From Streptomyces flavotricini (GTDB lineage: Bacteria > Actinomycetota > Actinomycetes > Streptomycetales > Streptomycetaceae), in the NCBI RefSeq assembly GCF_020639365.1, contig NZ_JAINUL010000001.1:8362609-8426608 (forward strand): a stretch of DNA of 64,000 nucleotides. Reading direction: 5' to 3'. Positions 17,275 to 25,246 of the stretch are shown here, in pieces. The notes beneath the pieces were generated by a model, which was not told the origin of the DNA, ran no database searches, and worked only from the letters and a program-made list of their open reading frames with translations. The position numbers and the translations under genes are program-made. Numbering within the stretch: position 1 is the first letter of the stretch; each line of letters opens with the position of its first letter.

Positions 17275-17687
17275 TCAGGCGGCGGCGGGCTCGGGCTGGC
17301 GCAGTTCCGCCTGGCCGAAGAGGAGGGCGTAGCCGCCGGGGAGCCGGCGCAGGATGCGGGCGAGGAGGTCGGCTCCGGCGAGGCGGGTGACGACGGCGAG
17401 GACGGCGCCGGTGTCCCAGCGGGCGGTGGCGGGGGTGGCGCCGGTGTGTTCCGCGAGGTCTTTGACGAAGCCCCAGCCGGTGAGGTGTTCGGTGGTGGGG
17501 ATCGGAGAACGGGTTCTGGCTCAACTTCTGTGGAGCCGTGCCGTGCGCGCTCGGGTGTACGGCGGAGCATCCCGCTGACCTGCCTGTCCGCCGTGTTCGG
17601 TCGCCCGATGCGCTCAGGTCTGGCCCGCCACCACAGAAGATGAGCCAGAACCCGAGAACGGGAGGCGGTCACCCGGGCTCTGCTCAA
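17275..17687 (-). pseudogene. MITE-interrupted hypothetical gene (DUF2267-like)
   Basis: Reading through both sides of the 143-bp MITE, with one target-site copy removed, restores one frame. It starts SRARVTASRSPIPTTEHLTG and continues with WDTGAVLAVVTRLAGADLLA, RILRRLPGGYALLFGQAEL and a stop at 17275. The helical 'AVL..L...L..LP' pattern is reminiscent of DUF2267, but the assignment is tentative. A GTG (17672) or TTG (17687) could be the original start. With the insertion the frame is broken after about 11 residues, so the gene is dead. Confidence 0.65.
17511..17653. mobile_element. 143-bp MITE with 23-bp terminal inverted repeats
   Basis: Terminal inverted repeats at 17511-17533 and 17631-17653 match at 22 of 23 positions (GGGTTCTGGCTCA-CTTCTGTGG type). 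They are flanked by a 6-bp direct repeat GAGAAC (17505-17510 and 17654-17659), a target-site duplication. The interior has no gene. The ends resemble those of Streptomyces insertion sequences, from which a full-length element would supply transposase. Removing it restores the interrupted reading frame, so the insertion is precise and probably recent. Confidence 0.8.
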
Positions 17688-17769
17688 CGGCCGTAGTCAA
17701 TCGCGTGAAGCAGCTCCGGTTCTCGGGCTGCAGCGGGCGCACAGCCCCTTGGCGTGATGATCGGCTTCG

Positions 17770-18111
17770 TCAGCTGATGATCTGGTCCCCGTCAGGCACG
17801 TCCTCGACCGTGACAAGGCCGCGGGGCAGCCCAAGGCCCCGCGACACCGCCTGGGCAATCCCGTCGAAGTCCGGGCCTTCCGGGATCGGCACCTGCTCCC
17901 CCTCGCCGTAGCTCTCCAGCGCCTTCACGAAGTAGCTCCGATGCCAGGCGCCAACGGCCCCACTGACCTCGATCGCGGCCACAGGGCGCTCGCCGACGAG
18001 TTGCTTGAGCGCGTCCAGAATTTCATCGGATCGCAGTTCACCCGGTACCTGAAACAGGCTGGCGTGAGCACCGACGAGGCTGCCCGATGGTGGCGGCACC
18101 CGAAGCACCAC
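17770..18111 (-). CDS. Hypothetical protein, possibly N-terminally altered
   Basis: The 113-residue frame from a GTG at 18111 reads as ordinary protein from about residue 20 (GELRSDEILDALKQLVGERP, later GPDFDGIAQAVSRGLGLP) to the stop. I do not recognise it. Its start abuts a truncated HNH nuclease gene on the same strand, so the first residues may be foreign and the gene may have lost its own 5' end. Confidence 0.45.
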   Translation of the reverse strand: MVLRVPPPSGSLVGAHASLFQVPGELRSDEILDALKQLVGERPVAAIEVSGAVGAWHRSYFVKALESYGEGEQVPIPEGPDFDGIAQAVSRGLGLPRGLVTVEDVPDGDQIIS

Positions 18112-18112
18112 A

Positions 18113-18407
18113 CACCTCCCGTCAGCGCGCAGCCCGGCCCGATCTGCGGATACTCCACCGCTTCCGACAGCAGCACCTCCGCCCGCGTGTTGCAGCCGCC
18201 CGCGGGGATGTCACCGGCGTTCCAGTGCTTGAAGCTGGTCCGCTGGTAGCCGGTCCGGTCCTCGACCGCGAGCGGCAGCGCGGATACCGCGACGCTCATC
18301 GGGAGGACCTGCGGCACGACCGCGGGCTGGTCGGCGGCGTACGCCGCGGTGGGCAGGGACAGGGCGAGAGCGGTGGCCGCCAGGACGGCCCGCATCATGA
18401 TCATCAT
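18113..18407 (-). pseudogene. Truncated secreted HNH endonuclease (5' fragment)
   Basis: The frame begins with a signal peptide (MMIMMRAVLAATALALSLPT then AAYAA) and continues with GYQRTSFKHWNAGDIPAGGC, NTRAEVLLSEAV and GPGCALTGGVW. This is the N-terminal half of the secreted HNH nuclease family common in Streptomyces. Similarity stops there, and the conserved LDIDHMVPL/HNH catalytic half is absent. The frame runs on to 17925 as unrelated sequence. The gene is therefore broken, at a junction with the hypothetical gene downstream. Confidence 0.7.
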
Positions 18408-18482
18408 GAGGCCGGCTGTATCGGCCCCCGCACCATCAGCAATAGGCTCACGGCGCCTGGTTCACCCGGCCGGGGCCCCACG

Positions 18483-18905
18483 TTAACCGGCAAAACGACA
18501 CTTCACCGGCCGCCGGGCTCCCCCCACCCACGCGGTGGAGAACTGCCGCACCTCCAGCCACTCCGTCGTCGGGGCCGTCACCGACGGGCTGTCCCCCTTG
18601 GCTGTGGTGACGACCGAGCCGTCCCGCCCGGGCAGCGGCATCCACATCGTGATCCACTCCGCAGGTCGTCGTCCGCCCTGATGTCACCGGCGCGATAGTC
18701 CGCAGGGGCAAAGCAGCGCAATCACCGGGCACATCCGGCACGTCGCCGCGTTCGACCACCCCTCGCCGAGTGCACTCCGGACAGATCAGCACCAAGCGGG
18801 ACGCCTCCAGCGCTACTACCTGCACACTGCCTGCGGAGGCCAGCGCGAAGAGCAGCGCACGCAATGCACCACATGCCAAATGCCGAGCCAGGAATTTGGC
18901 GATTT
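18483..18905 (-). other. Decayed minus-strand coding remnants
   Basis: Two stretches look coding in different frames. One covers about 18660-18900 (ARHLACGALRALLFALASAG, then LICPECTRRGVVERGDVPDV, with a CPEC half zinc motif). The other covers 18483-18690 (EWITMWMPLPGRDGSVVTTA, ending KCRFAG at a TAA). Neither has a clear start. They may be pieces of one frameshifted gene or two eroded ones. Families are not recognised. Confidence 0.35.
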
Positions 18906-18931
18906 GTACAGGTTGTATACCTGACGTGTAC
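18903..18931. promoter_or_regulatory. Palindromic operator-like site
   Basis: TTTGTACAGGTTGTATACCT followed by GACGTGTAC contains a CAGGT-N5-ACCTG palindrome and flanking GTAC half-sites. It resembles operators of GntR/KorA-type plasmid regulators. It lies between the minus-strand remnants and the plus-strand small gene at 19098. Confidence 0.4.
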
Positions 18932-19097
18932 GGGGCACGGCGCCCTAGGGTGAACACAATGGCCGGGGGGACGTTGGCCCGGGCAGTTCCGCCGCCCATG
19001 GCGGCAGTGGCGATCAAACACGCCTCGTGGCGGCGGCGCGGTTTCATTCCTTCCTTCACCCAGGTCACGCAACGGTGCGCGACAGGAGCCAGAGGAC

Positions 19098-19286
19098 ATG
19101 CAGACCAAGCCGAGCCAAGCCCGACGTGAGGCCTCCGACACGAACCGCCACACAGACACCCCCGCACCAGCCCTGGAACTACGCTGCGGCGGGCTGCACT
19201 TGACTCTTCAGCGCGTGCCCGTGTGGCTCGTGTCGCTGGCAGCAACCGCCGCAGGTACCGCCGCCACATGGTGGGCACATCAGTAG
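19098..19286 (+). CDS. Small single-pass membrane protein (62 aa)
   Basis: The product has a polar, Thr/Pro-rich N-terminus and a C-terminal hydrophobic segment (LELRCGGLHLTLQRVPVWLV then SLAATAAGTAATWWAH). This type recurs on Streptomyces plasmids and integrative elements, often near regulators; function is unknown. GAGG lies just before the ATG. Two strong hairpins follow within 60 bases of the stop. Confidence 0.65.
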   Translation: MQTKPSQARREASDTNRHTDTPAPALELRCGGLHLTLQRVPVWLVSLAATAAGTAATWWAHQ

Positions 19287-19343
19287 GGGTGGCGGCCCTT
19301 CACCTGATTCAGCGGCGAAACGCCACTGCTGCCGTACGCGAAA

Positions 19344-19424
19344 GGCCCCGACCAGCCCAGGGGGGGGGACGGGCTGATCGGGGCGGGGCCCGTGCCAGCC
19401 GGGGGGGGGAGGGCTGGCTCGGGC
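19344..19424 (+). terminator. Tandem hairpins with oligo-G loops
   Basis: Two successive hairpins share one design. GGCCCCGACCAGCCC pairs with GGGCTGATCGGGGC (19344-19385), and GCCCGTGCCAGCC pairs with GGCTGGCTCGGGC (19387-19424). Each loop contains nine consecutive G. They probably terminate the small gene at 19098 and may also stop the opposing ligase transcript. Confidence 0.6.
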
Positions 19425-19623
19425 GTTCAAGGGGTGTGGGCGGGCAAGGGGTGGTCGCCTCGCGGCGGAAGGCACTGCGGGGTTTCAGCCGAACGATCTT
19501 CCCCACAGGCAAATGGTTGAGCCCGGGGACATCAGCCCCTCCGCCCTACCCACACAGATAGATGAACGGTCAACCACACCCGGATGTTCCCACTTCCTGC
19601 GCTTCCTCTCGATCCGGCCCGAA

Positions 19624-20649
19624 TCAGCCCGACGCTGCGGCCGCGCCGGCACCGAACCCGGGCACATCCTCCGGGGCCACATCCGGGCGCAGCCGCTGGA
19701 AGCGGAGCGGGTGGCGGAAGATCCCGCCGTGGTCGACGGCCCGGTCGGCGCTGACCTCCGCGACCAGATCCGGGCGGACCAAGGTCACATCCAGGACGTC
19801 GCGGCTCCCCCATGCCGCCGAGAACACCGCCCCCGTCCAGGGGTGCCCGGATGCGGATGCGGTGAGACGCTCGGCGACCTGGCGCGCTGCGTCCGGGCGC
19901 AGCGGTACGGTCCGGGCGACGGCACGGAGTCGGCCGTCCTGGTCGTAGCGGCCGAGGATCAGCAGCTGCGGGCGGGTCAGGGTGCCGGTGACCGCGCCGA
20001 TGACAGCTTCGGTGGTGTCGCGGCGGCGGACCTTGGTCCAGCCCCGCGTATTCGGGAGGTATTTGCTGGTCAGAGGCTTGATGACTAGGCCTTCGACGCC
20101 TGACACGTCTGTCCAGTTCTCCAGCCAGTCTTGCGCCGTCGCCAGGTCGGTGGTCATCGGGCACAGGGTCCACGGGGCCGTCAGCGCACGGGCGGAGCAG
20201 AGCACTTCGAGGCGTCGGCGGCGCTCACGGTAGGGCAGGCCCATGGTCGCGACGCCGTCGAGCTGGAGGACGTCGAACGCCAGGAAGTAGGCCGGGGTGC
20301 AGGCCGCGAGGGTGGCCGCGCTGCGGGCGCGGGCCGCCGCCCGGCGCTGCAACGCCTCGAACGACAGGGCCCCGGCCTCCGTATCCCAGACGAGGAGTTC
20401 GCCATCGAGGACCAGGCCGGGCGGAAGCTGGTCCAGTGCGGCCGCGACCAGGTCGGGGAAACGGTCCTGCACCAGCGAGCCGCGGCGGGTCTGGATCAGC
20501 ACCGGGCCGCCCGGGACGGTCGGCGTAAAGAGCAGGGCGCGGTGTCCGTCGAACTTCTGCTCGTACGCCACGCCAGCCGCCAGGCGCGTGGGAGGGATCG
20601 CCTCGGCGGCCTGCGCCAGCATCGGCTCGACCGGCGGTCTGAGCACCAT
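19624..20649 (-). CDS. ATP-dependent DNA ligase (stand-alone LigD-ligase type)
   Basis: The 341-residue ligase has the adenylation lysine in KFDG (Lys32, motif I), motif III LDGELLVWD (81-89), motif IV VEGLVIKP (185-192) and motif V WTKVRR, followed by an OB-fold domain with GRYDQDGRLRAV. It joins nicks using ATP and resembles the ligase part of the end-joining enzyme LigD without nuclease or polymerase domains. The ATG at 20649 has GGGAG upstream; the frame extends to 21261 over an unrelated opposite-strand gene. Its presence near a telomere could aid end repair, but this is inference. Confidence 0.88.
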   Translation of the reverse strand: MVLRPPVEPMLAQAAEAIPPTRLAAGVAYEQKFDGHRALLFTPTVPGGPVLIQTRRGSLVQDRFPDLVAAALDQLPPGLVLDGELLVWDTEAGALSFEALQRRAAARARSAATLAACTPAYFLAFDVLQLDGVATMGLPYRERRRRLEVLCSARALTAPWTLCPMTTDLATAQDWLENWTDVSGVEGLVIKPLTSKYLPNTRGWTKVRRRDTTEAVIGAVTGTLTRPQLLILGRYDQDGRLRAVARTVPLRPDAARQVAERLTASASGHPWTGAVFSAAWGSRDVLDVTLVRPDLVAEVSADRAVDHGGIFRHPLRFQRLRPDVAPEDVPGFGAGAAAASG

Positions 20650-20799
20650 CCCCGGGCTCCCTCGCGCCTTTGCCCCCGTCCCAGGGTCGGTCAGGCCAGC
20701 CCTCTTCGGGCCGGTGGCGCGGCCGTAGCATCCACCATCCGAGGGGCCGGGCGGGCCGGTCAGAGGGGGTGCCGGGGCCGACTGCGGCACGGTAGCGGC

Positions 20800-21295
20800 A
20801 TGCGCCGCTGGTCCCTGCCCCTGCTCCTGGCCGCCCTCCTCACGGCTCCCGGATGCGCCACCGTCCACCCCCACCTCCACCCCGCCCGCCAAGCTCTCCC
20901 CCGCCACCACGTCGGCGGACCCCAAGCAGCCGGCCAACCCTCGCCCCGCACAGCCGGACACCAGGCCGGGACTGCCCCTCTCCCGGCTGCCCGAGCCACC
21001 CACCACCCCCGAGCACGACCGCGCGCCCGCACCCGTCCGCCGCGCGCCGACCCGGCAGGCGTCCGACGAGACCCGGCGCGCCCGGACGGCACCCCGTCGC
21101 AGGGCCGCCCCGCCGAAGCACGCCGCGAAGCCCAAGCCCCGGAAGGCCAAGGCGCGGCCGAGCCGTACGCCCGCCCGTCCGGGACGCCCCGCGACGGGCG
21201 CGGGGACCGCCGACATGACGACGCTGTGCCGCGCCTCGCACGGCGTCACCAGCACCCCCATCAGCGCCCTGTGCCACCAGACCTACGGCCGGTGA
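20800..21295 (+). pseudogene. Frameshifted secreted lipoprotein-like gene
   Basis: The ATG at 20800 opens MRRWSLPLLLAALLTAPGC, a clean lipoprotein signal with a lipobox Cys. After this the natural protein continues only in the +1 frame (DAPPSTPTSTPPAKLSPATT, a Pro/Lys/Arg-rich linker, then TADMTTLCRASHGVTSTPIS and a TGA at 21293). The shift lies near 20850. The mature part looks like a flexible wall-spanning stalk with a short Cys-containing tail. Either the gene is inactivated or there is a base-calling error in a GC-rich run. It diverges from the ligase gene. Confidence 0.55.
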
Positions 21296-21371
21296 CCTGC
21301 GCAGACTCGTGCAGAAATTCGAACATGAGATCTAATAGGAGTGATGTCCTCCGCACTGCCAGGAGCCCACG

Positions 21372-21539
21372 ATGACCACCTCCGAAACCCCCGCCAGACC
21401 CCAGCCCGTCACATGGGCCCCGAGCCAGACCGGCCCCTGCGCAAAATGCCACACCTCGACGTGCCGCTACGGGGTGGGTGGGAACCCGCTCTGCACGTCG
21501 TGCCGGCAGGCCCGGCAGGAGCAGTTCGCCCGCCCCTGA
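21372..21539 (+). CDS. Small zinc-ribbon-like protein (55 aa)
   Basis: The short product contains CAKCHTSTC and CTSCRQ pairs, a likely zinc knuckle, within a basic polar chain ending QEQFARP. AGGAG lies six bases before the ATG. It lies three bases upstream of the DUF6233 gene and is probably co-expressed. Function is unknown. Confidence 0.6.
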   Translation: MTTSETPARPQPVTWAPSQTGPCAKCHTSTCRYGVGGNPLCTSCRQARQEQFARP

Positions 21540-21541
21540 CC

Positions 21542-22039
21542 GTGACTGAACCCCCGCCACCACCTGCACCGGTCACGCTGCTCCTGCCCGACGGACAGGA
21601 AATCGGGCGTGTACTGCTCTACGAGCGACAGCAGCTCGACTCCGGATTGTGGATGTACCGCATCGGCGTCCCCCTCTGGCAGACGGCCGCCGGGGGCGGG
21701 GTCGAGCCGGCCGAGTACGGCACGTGGGTCACCTCCGAGCAGCTGCGTCCGCTGCCCGGGGTCGACCTCGGGCACATCCCCGCCCACCCCCGTACCCACA
21801 CCTCGACGCCGACCCGGTGGGCGTGGCTGCTCGACGGCCGCATCCACGGACGCCCGGCCACCGTCCACGCCGAAGGCTGCCGGAACGCCGCCGACCGCGC
21901 GCATCCGCTGGGCACGATGCCGGCGCTCGACGCACTCGCGCGCCCCGGTACGACCGCCTGCACCGTGTGCGACGCCGCCGAGGTACTGCTGCCGATCCTC
22001 GCCCACGGCCAGGACGACATGCCCGACACCGGCGACTGA
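21542..22039 (+). CDS. DUF6233-like protein
   Basis: The 165-residue product begins at a GTG three bases after the preceding stop. It has the Streptomyces DUF6233 pattern: LLLPDGQEIGRVLLYER, then WMYRIGVPLWQ and EYGTWVTSEQLRPLPGVD. The C-terminal half adds a CRNA...CTVCDA pair that may bind metal. DUF6233 genes are frequent in streptomycete accessory DNA; their role is unknown. Confidence 0.7.
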   Translation: MTEPPPPPAPVTLLLPDGQEIGRVLLYERQQLDSGLWMYRIGVPLWQTAAGGGVEPAEYGTWVTSEQLRPLPGVDLGHIPAHPRTHTSTPTRWAWLLDGRIHGRPATVHAEGCRNAADRAHPLGTMPALDALARPGTTACTVCDAAEVLLPILAHGQDDMPDTGD

Positions 22040-22046
22040 TCACAGG

Positions 22047-22499
22047 TCAGACGGTCGGGGACCCGGTGTAGTCGTGGCGTTGGTAGCCGTGTCCGTCGCC
22101 GTGCCAGTCCAGGAACAGCACCGAGTCCCCCAACGCTCCGCGGCCGGCCCGGTGGCTGATCGTCGGCGTTCGATAGTGGCCGTCGTAGTTCGCGTTGGAC
22201 GTGCTGTCCTCCAGCCGATCCTCGAGCCCAGGGAAATCACGCTCGACCACCACGGGGTCGGTGCCCTGGCGGGATTGCTTGATCTGCAACCGCAGCTTGG
22301 CCCCGTCGAAGATCGTCGGATCGTCCACCTCACGGAACGCCGGGCCGTCCCACTTCACCTCGGCGTACACGTACACGGTGCCGCCGGACCGGGCCGCGCA
22401 TGTCTTCACCGTGACCTTCCAGTTGTCCGGCCACGGCCCGTCATAGCCGGCGTCGTCAATGTCCTTCGTACTGCTCGCGCACCGGTAGGTCGGGGCGGC
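22047..22499 (-). pseudogene. N-terminally truncated hypothetical gene fused to IS3 remnant
   Basis: The C-terminal 150 residues read normally (YRCASSTKDIDDAGYDGPWP, GGTVYVYAEVKWDGPAF, FLDWHGDGHGYQRHDYTG) and look like an extracellular beta-rich protein with paired cysteines. There is no start codon or signal sequence. The coding sequence is cut off near 22500, exactly where the IS3 transposase frame also ends. The upstream part was lost in the same event. Confidence 0.65.
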
Positions 22500-22951
22500 C
22501 ACAGATACAGCTTGCCTTCGCCGGTGGCGTGCTCGGTGATGTCGGTCAGCCACAACCGGTTCGGGCCGTCAGAGGTGAAGTCGCGCCTTACCCGGTCGTC
22601 GTGGACCGGAGGGCCGGCCTTGGTGTTCTTGCCCCGGCCTTTGCGCTTGCCGAACGCGCTCCACCAGCGGTTGTCCCGGCAAATCCGCCAGGCGGTCCGC
22701 TCAGCCATCGACTCACCGGCGGCCCGCGCCTCGTCGTGAAGGAAGCGGTGGCCGAACTCGGGATCGTCGCGATGCGCGTCGAACAGGGCGTCGGCCCGGT
22801 ATGCCTCGGTCAGCTCGGAATCGGTGACCGGTGAAGCCAGCCACCGGTAGTAGGGCTGGCGGGCCAGCTTGAGCACCCGGCACGTCACCGCCACCGGCAC
22901 CCGGTGAGGGGCAGCGGCGGCGGCCGGCTCGCGGACGAGCGGGTACATCAT
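22500..22951 (-). pseudogene. IS3 OrfB transposase fragment
   Basis: The frame has the HTH_21 region (KLARQPYYRWLASPVT) and the first catalytic Asp in DFTSDGPNRLWLTDITEH, then ends at GEGKLYL. The second Asp and the Glu of the DDE triad are gone. Its start overlaps orfA by ATGA, the usual place for programmed frameshifting in IS3 elements. Confidence 0.8.
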
Positions 22952-23241
22952 TTTGACGGCAGGTTCGCCTGCGACAGATACGCCGCGGCCCTCCGCAGAA
23001 CCTCGTTCTCCTGCACCAGCAGCCGGATGCGCTTGCGGGCCTCGCGCAGCTCGGCCGACTCATCCGACGATGTCGCGGGCCTGGCGACCTCGTCGGTTTC
23101 GGCGCGGTGCAGCCACTTCGACAGCGTGATCGGGTGGACGTCAAAGTCGGCGGCGATCTGTTCCAGCGTGGCGCCGGGCTCACGGTTACGCGCGACCCGC
23201 ACGACGTCCTCGCGGAACTCCTTCGGATAAGGCTTGGGCAA
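22948..23241 (-). CDS. IS3 OrfA transposase subunit
   Basis: The 97-residue protein has an N-terminal helix-turn-helix (KEFREDVVRVARNREPGATL then EQIAADFDVHPITLSKWL) and a C-terminal leucine-zipper-like helix (ESAELREARKRIRLLVQENE). This is complete IS3/IS51-type OrfA. It would bind terminal repeats, but its partner OrfB is truncated. Confidence 0.88.
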   Translation of the reverse strand: MPKPYPKEFREDVVRVARNREPGATLEQIAADFDVHPITLSKWLHRAETDEVARPATSSDESAELREARKRIRLLVQENEVLRRAAAYLSQANLPSK

Positions 23242-23316
23242 TGCGACATCCTTCCAGGCCGCCTCTCAGCAAGCCAGGTCAGGTGTCACTCATCCGTGCA
23301 GCAGTCCCAGGCACTA

Positions 23317-24183
23317 TCAGGGGGTGGCCGTGGGTGACGCCGTCGAAGTCGCCAGCGGCGTGAGGGGCTCGACTTCCGCGATCGGCTCCTTCCCGGTCTT
23401 CAGCTTCAAGTAGACGCCGGCCGTGCACCTGGTGCCGTCCATGGGAACCACGTACGGTTCCGCGTCGGAGCCGGCGAGTTTGAGCGCCGTGAAGGTGATC
23501 GGACAACCGAGCTGCTTGGCTCCAGCGGGGGTGAGCGTCACTTTGACGACCGGCATGGGCGAATCTGCGGCTTTGGAGTTCACGGCCGTGGCGAGGAAGA
23601 ACACTGCAAGCGCCGAAGCAGCAACGGCACAGGTCACGAGCAACCAGGAGAGGGGACTGGTCACCCGTTCGCGCAGCTTGTCCGCAGTGGCGAGCAGATG
23701 GACGCTTTCCAGCGTCCTGAGGACCCCTCTGAGGCCTCTCTCCGCATCTGCCCGCTCGGCATCGGATCGGGCGTCTGCCCGAGCCTGCTGGAGCTGATCG
23801 ATCCGCTCGAGCAGGCCGTCGACATCCTTCTGCCGCGTGCCGAGAACCCTGTTGATGTCGAACCGCTTCAGTTCTGTGAGCTCGATCTCAACCGGCTGAC
23901 GCATGCGGACCGCGAGCCAGACACTGGCAAGCAGAGCGACTGAACCACAGGTGAGGCCCCACCCCAGCCGCCATCCGTTGAGCCCTTCCTCGCCCGGAGC
24001 GCGGATGAGCGAGGTGAGCAGTGTCGCTGCCGGGACGGCCGCGAGGACGGAGATGAAGATCTCTCCCAACCTGCGGTAGGACTCGGTCGATCCGATGACC
24101 TCAGCTGTCAGTGCCTCTGCGGCCTCAGGCGTGGTGGTGCCCCCACCGGGCATCGGTCGTCCTCCTGCCGTGTCATCTGCCAT
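23317..24183 (-). CDS. Membrane protein with coiled coil and extracytoplasmic domain
   Basis: The 288-residue protein has two N-terminal membrane helices (about 43-63 and 75-95), a cytoplasmic heptad-rich helix (105-170, LLERIDQLQQARADARSDAE), a third membrane helix (178-203) and an extracytoplasmic tail with two cysteines and a Thr/Ser/Pro-rich end. The layout resembles membrane sensors or effectors, but I do not recognise the family. It overlaps the upstream gene by 11 bases, so the two form an operon. Confidence 0.7.
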   Translation of the reverse strand: MADDTAGGRPMPGGGTTTPEAAEALTAEVIGSTESYRRLGEIFISVLAAVPAATLLTSLIRAPGEEGLNGWRLGWGLTCGSVALLASVWLAVRMRQPVEIELTELKRFDINRVLGTRQKDVDGLLERIDQLQQARADARSDAERADAERGLRGVLRTLESVHLLATADKLRERVTSPLSWLLVTCAVAASALAVFFLATAVNSKAADSPMPVVKVTLTPAGAKQLGCPITFTALKLAGSDAEPYVVPMDGTRCTAGVYLKLKTGKEPIAEVEPLTPLATSTASPTATP

Positions 24184-24712
24184 GGCGTTCTGCCTTGCGT
24201 GGCCATTCCACGACAGGGGGAAGCGGTGGGCGTACGTCCAGCAGGGTCAACAGGTCCAACCACACGTCGCGCTCACACCAGAAGTGTGCTGTGGTCCCGT
24301 CACGGCTCTGCCGATCCAGCAATCCCGAGAAGGCCTGGGCATTCTTCACATCAGGCGCCCTGAGCTGGACCCAGTGGATGCCCTCCCCGTGGAGGCGACG
24401 CTCTGACCTGGGGCGGCGGCGCCAGACATCGGACGCGGGGCCGGGTTGGTCAGCGGGGAGCGGAGGCATGGGGGGAGCGTCGTTCCACTCTTGAGAGATG
24501 TACGCCGTGAGGACTGTTTCGCCGTCGGTGTACTTGACAGTCAGCTTGTCCTTCTCGTCCCTGGACACGCTCCCAGCCTTTTTCACCCCCGTCGGCGCGT
24601 CAATTCGAGAAGCGCATCCGAGCGCCTTGGGATCAGTCGACGAAGGTCCGTGCTCGCCGGTCCGACGTGACGCGGATTTGTCGAGGAGCGTCGTGGGGGG
24701 GTGCGCCGGCAT
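24173..24712 (-). CDS. Hypothetical protein, operon partner of membrane gene
   Basis: The 179-residue product contains KLTVKYTDGETVLTAYISQE followed by a Pro-rich stretch, then GIHWVQLRAPDVKNAQAF and AHFWCERDVWLDLLTLLDVR. The family is not recognised. The first 40 residues are low-complexity, so the true start may lie downstream. It overlaps the following membrane protein gene by 11 bases and probably works with it. Confidence 0.55.
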   Translation of the reverse strand: MPAHPPTTLLDKSASRRTGEHGPSSTDPKALGCASRIDAPTGVKKAGSVSRDEKDKLTVKYTDGETVLTAYISQEWNDAPPMPPLPADQPGPASDVWRRRPRSERRLHGEGIHWVQLRAPDVKNAQAFSGLLDRQSRDGTTAHFWCERDVWLDLLTLLDVRPPLPPVVEWPRKAERHGR

Positions 24713-24830
24713 CGCGATCCAGTACGCGAGTCAAGAAAAGATGGGCGGGGGTGTCGAGAAGGCGTGGGTGGCTCCGTCCTTGGAGTGAAGGCGGCCAGAA
24801 TGGGTCGCATCAGCACCGAGGAGAGACACC

Positions 24831-25238
24831 ATGGCCAAGTACCTGCTGCTCAAGCACTACCGTGGCGCCCCGGCTCCGGTCAACGACGTGCCCATGGATC
24901 AGTGGACGCCCGAGGAGATCTCGGCGCACATGCAGTACATGCACGACTTCGCGGCCCGGCTCGAGGGGACCGGTGAGTTCGTCGACGGGCAGGCGCTCGC
25001 CCCCGAGGGGACGTTCGTCCGGTACGACGGCGAGGGGCGCCCGCCGGTCACCGACGGGCCGTTCGCCGAGACCAAGGACCTGATCGCCGGGTGGATGGTG
25101 ATCGACGTCGACAGCTACGAGCGCGCCGTCGAGCTGGCCGGGGAGCTGTCGGCCGCTCCCGGCGCGGGCGGGAAGCCGATCCACGAGTGGCTCGAGCTGC
25201 GCCCCTTCCTGACCGCGCCGCCCACCATCACGGAGTGA
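24831..25238 (+). CDS. YCII-related DGPF-domain protein
   Basis: The 135-residue protein begins MAKYLLLKHYRGAP and contains the signature TDGPFAETKDLIAGW. DGPF/YCII proteins are small enzyme-like partners of ECF42-type sigma factors, and the next gene is such a sigma factor, overlapping or nearly touching its stop. GAGGAGAGA lies upstream of the ATG. Its biochemical role is unknown. Confidence 0.9.
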   Translation: MAKYLLLKHYRGAPAPVNDVPMDQWTPEEISAHMQYMHDFAARLEGTGEFVDGQALAPEGTFVRYDGEGRPPVTDGPFAETKDLIAGWMVIDVDSYERAVELAGELSAAPGAGGKPIHEWLELRPFLTAPPTITE

Positions 25239-25246
25239 GCCCGTCC

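Larger units (their letters stand above)
22500..23288 (-). mobile_element. IS3-family remnant (3' end deleted)
   Basis: orfA and the first two thirds of orfB of an IS3-family element are present. The upstream end is visible near 23281-23288, where the minus strand begins TGACACCTGACC. The 3' end of orfB and the other terminal repeat are missing, replaced by the truncated gene below 22500. The element cannot transpose by itself. Confidence 0.75.
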
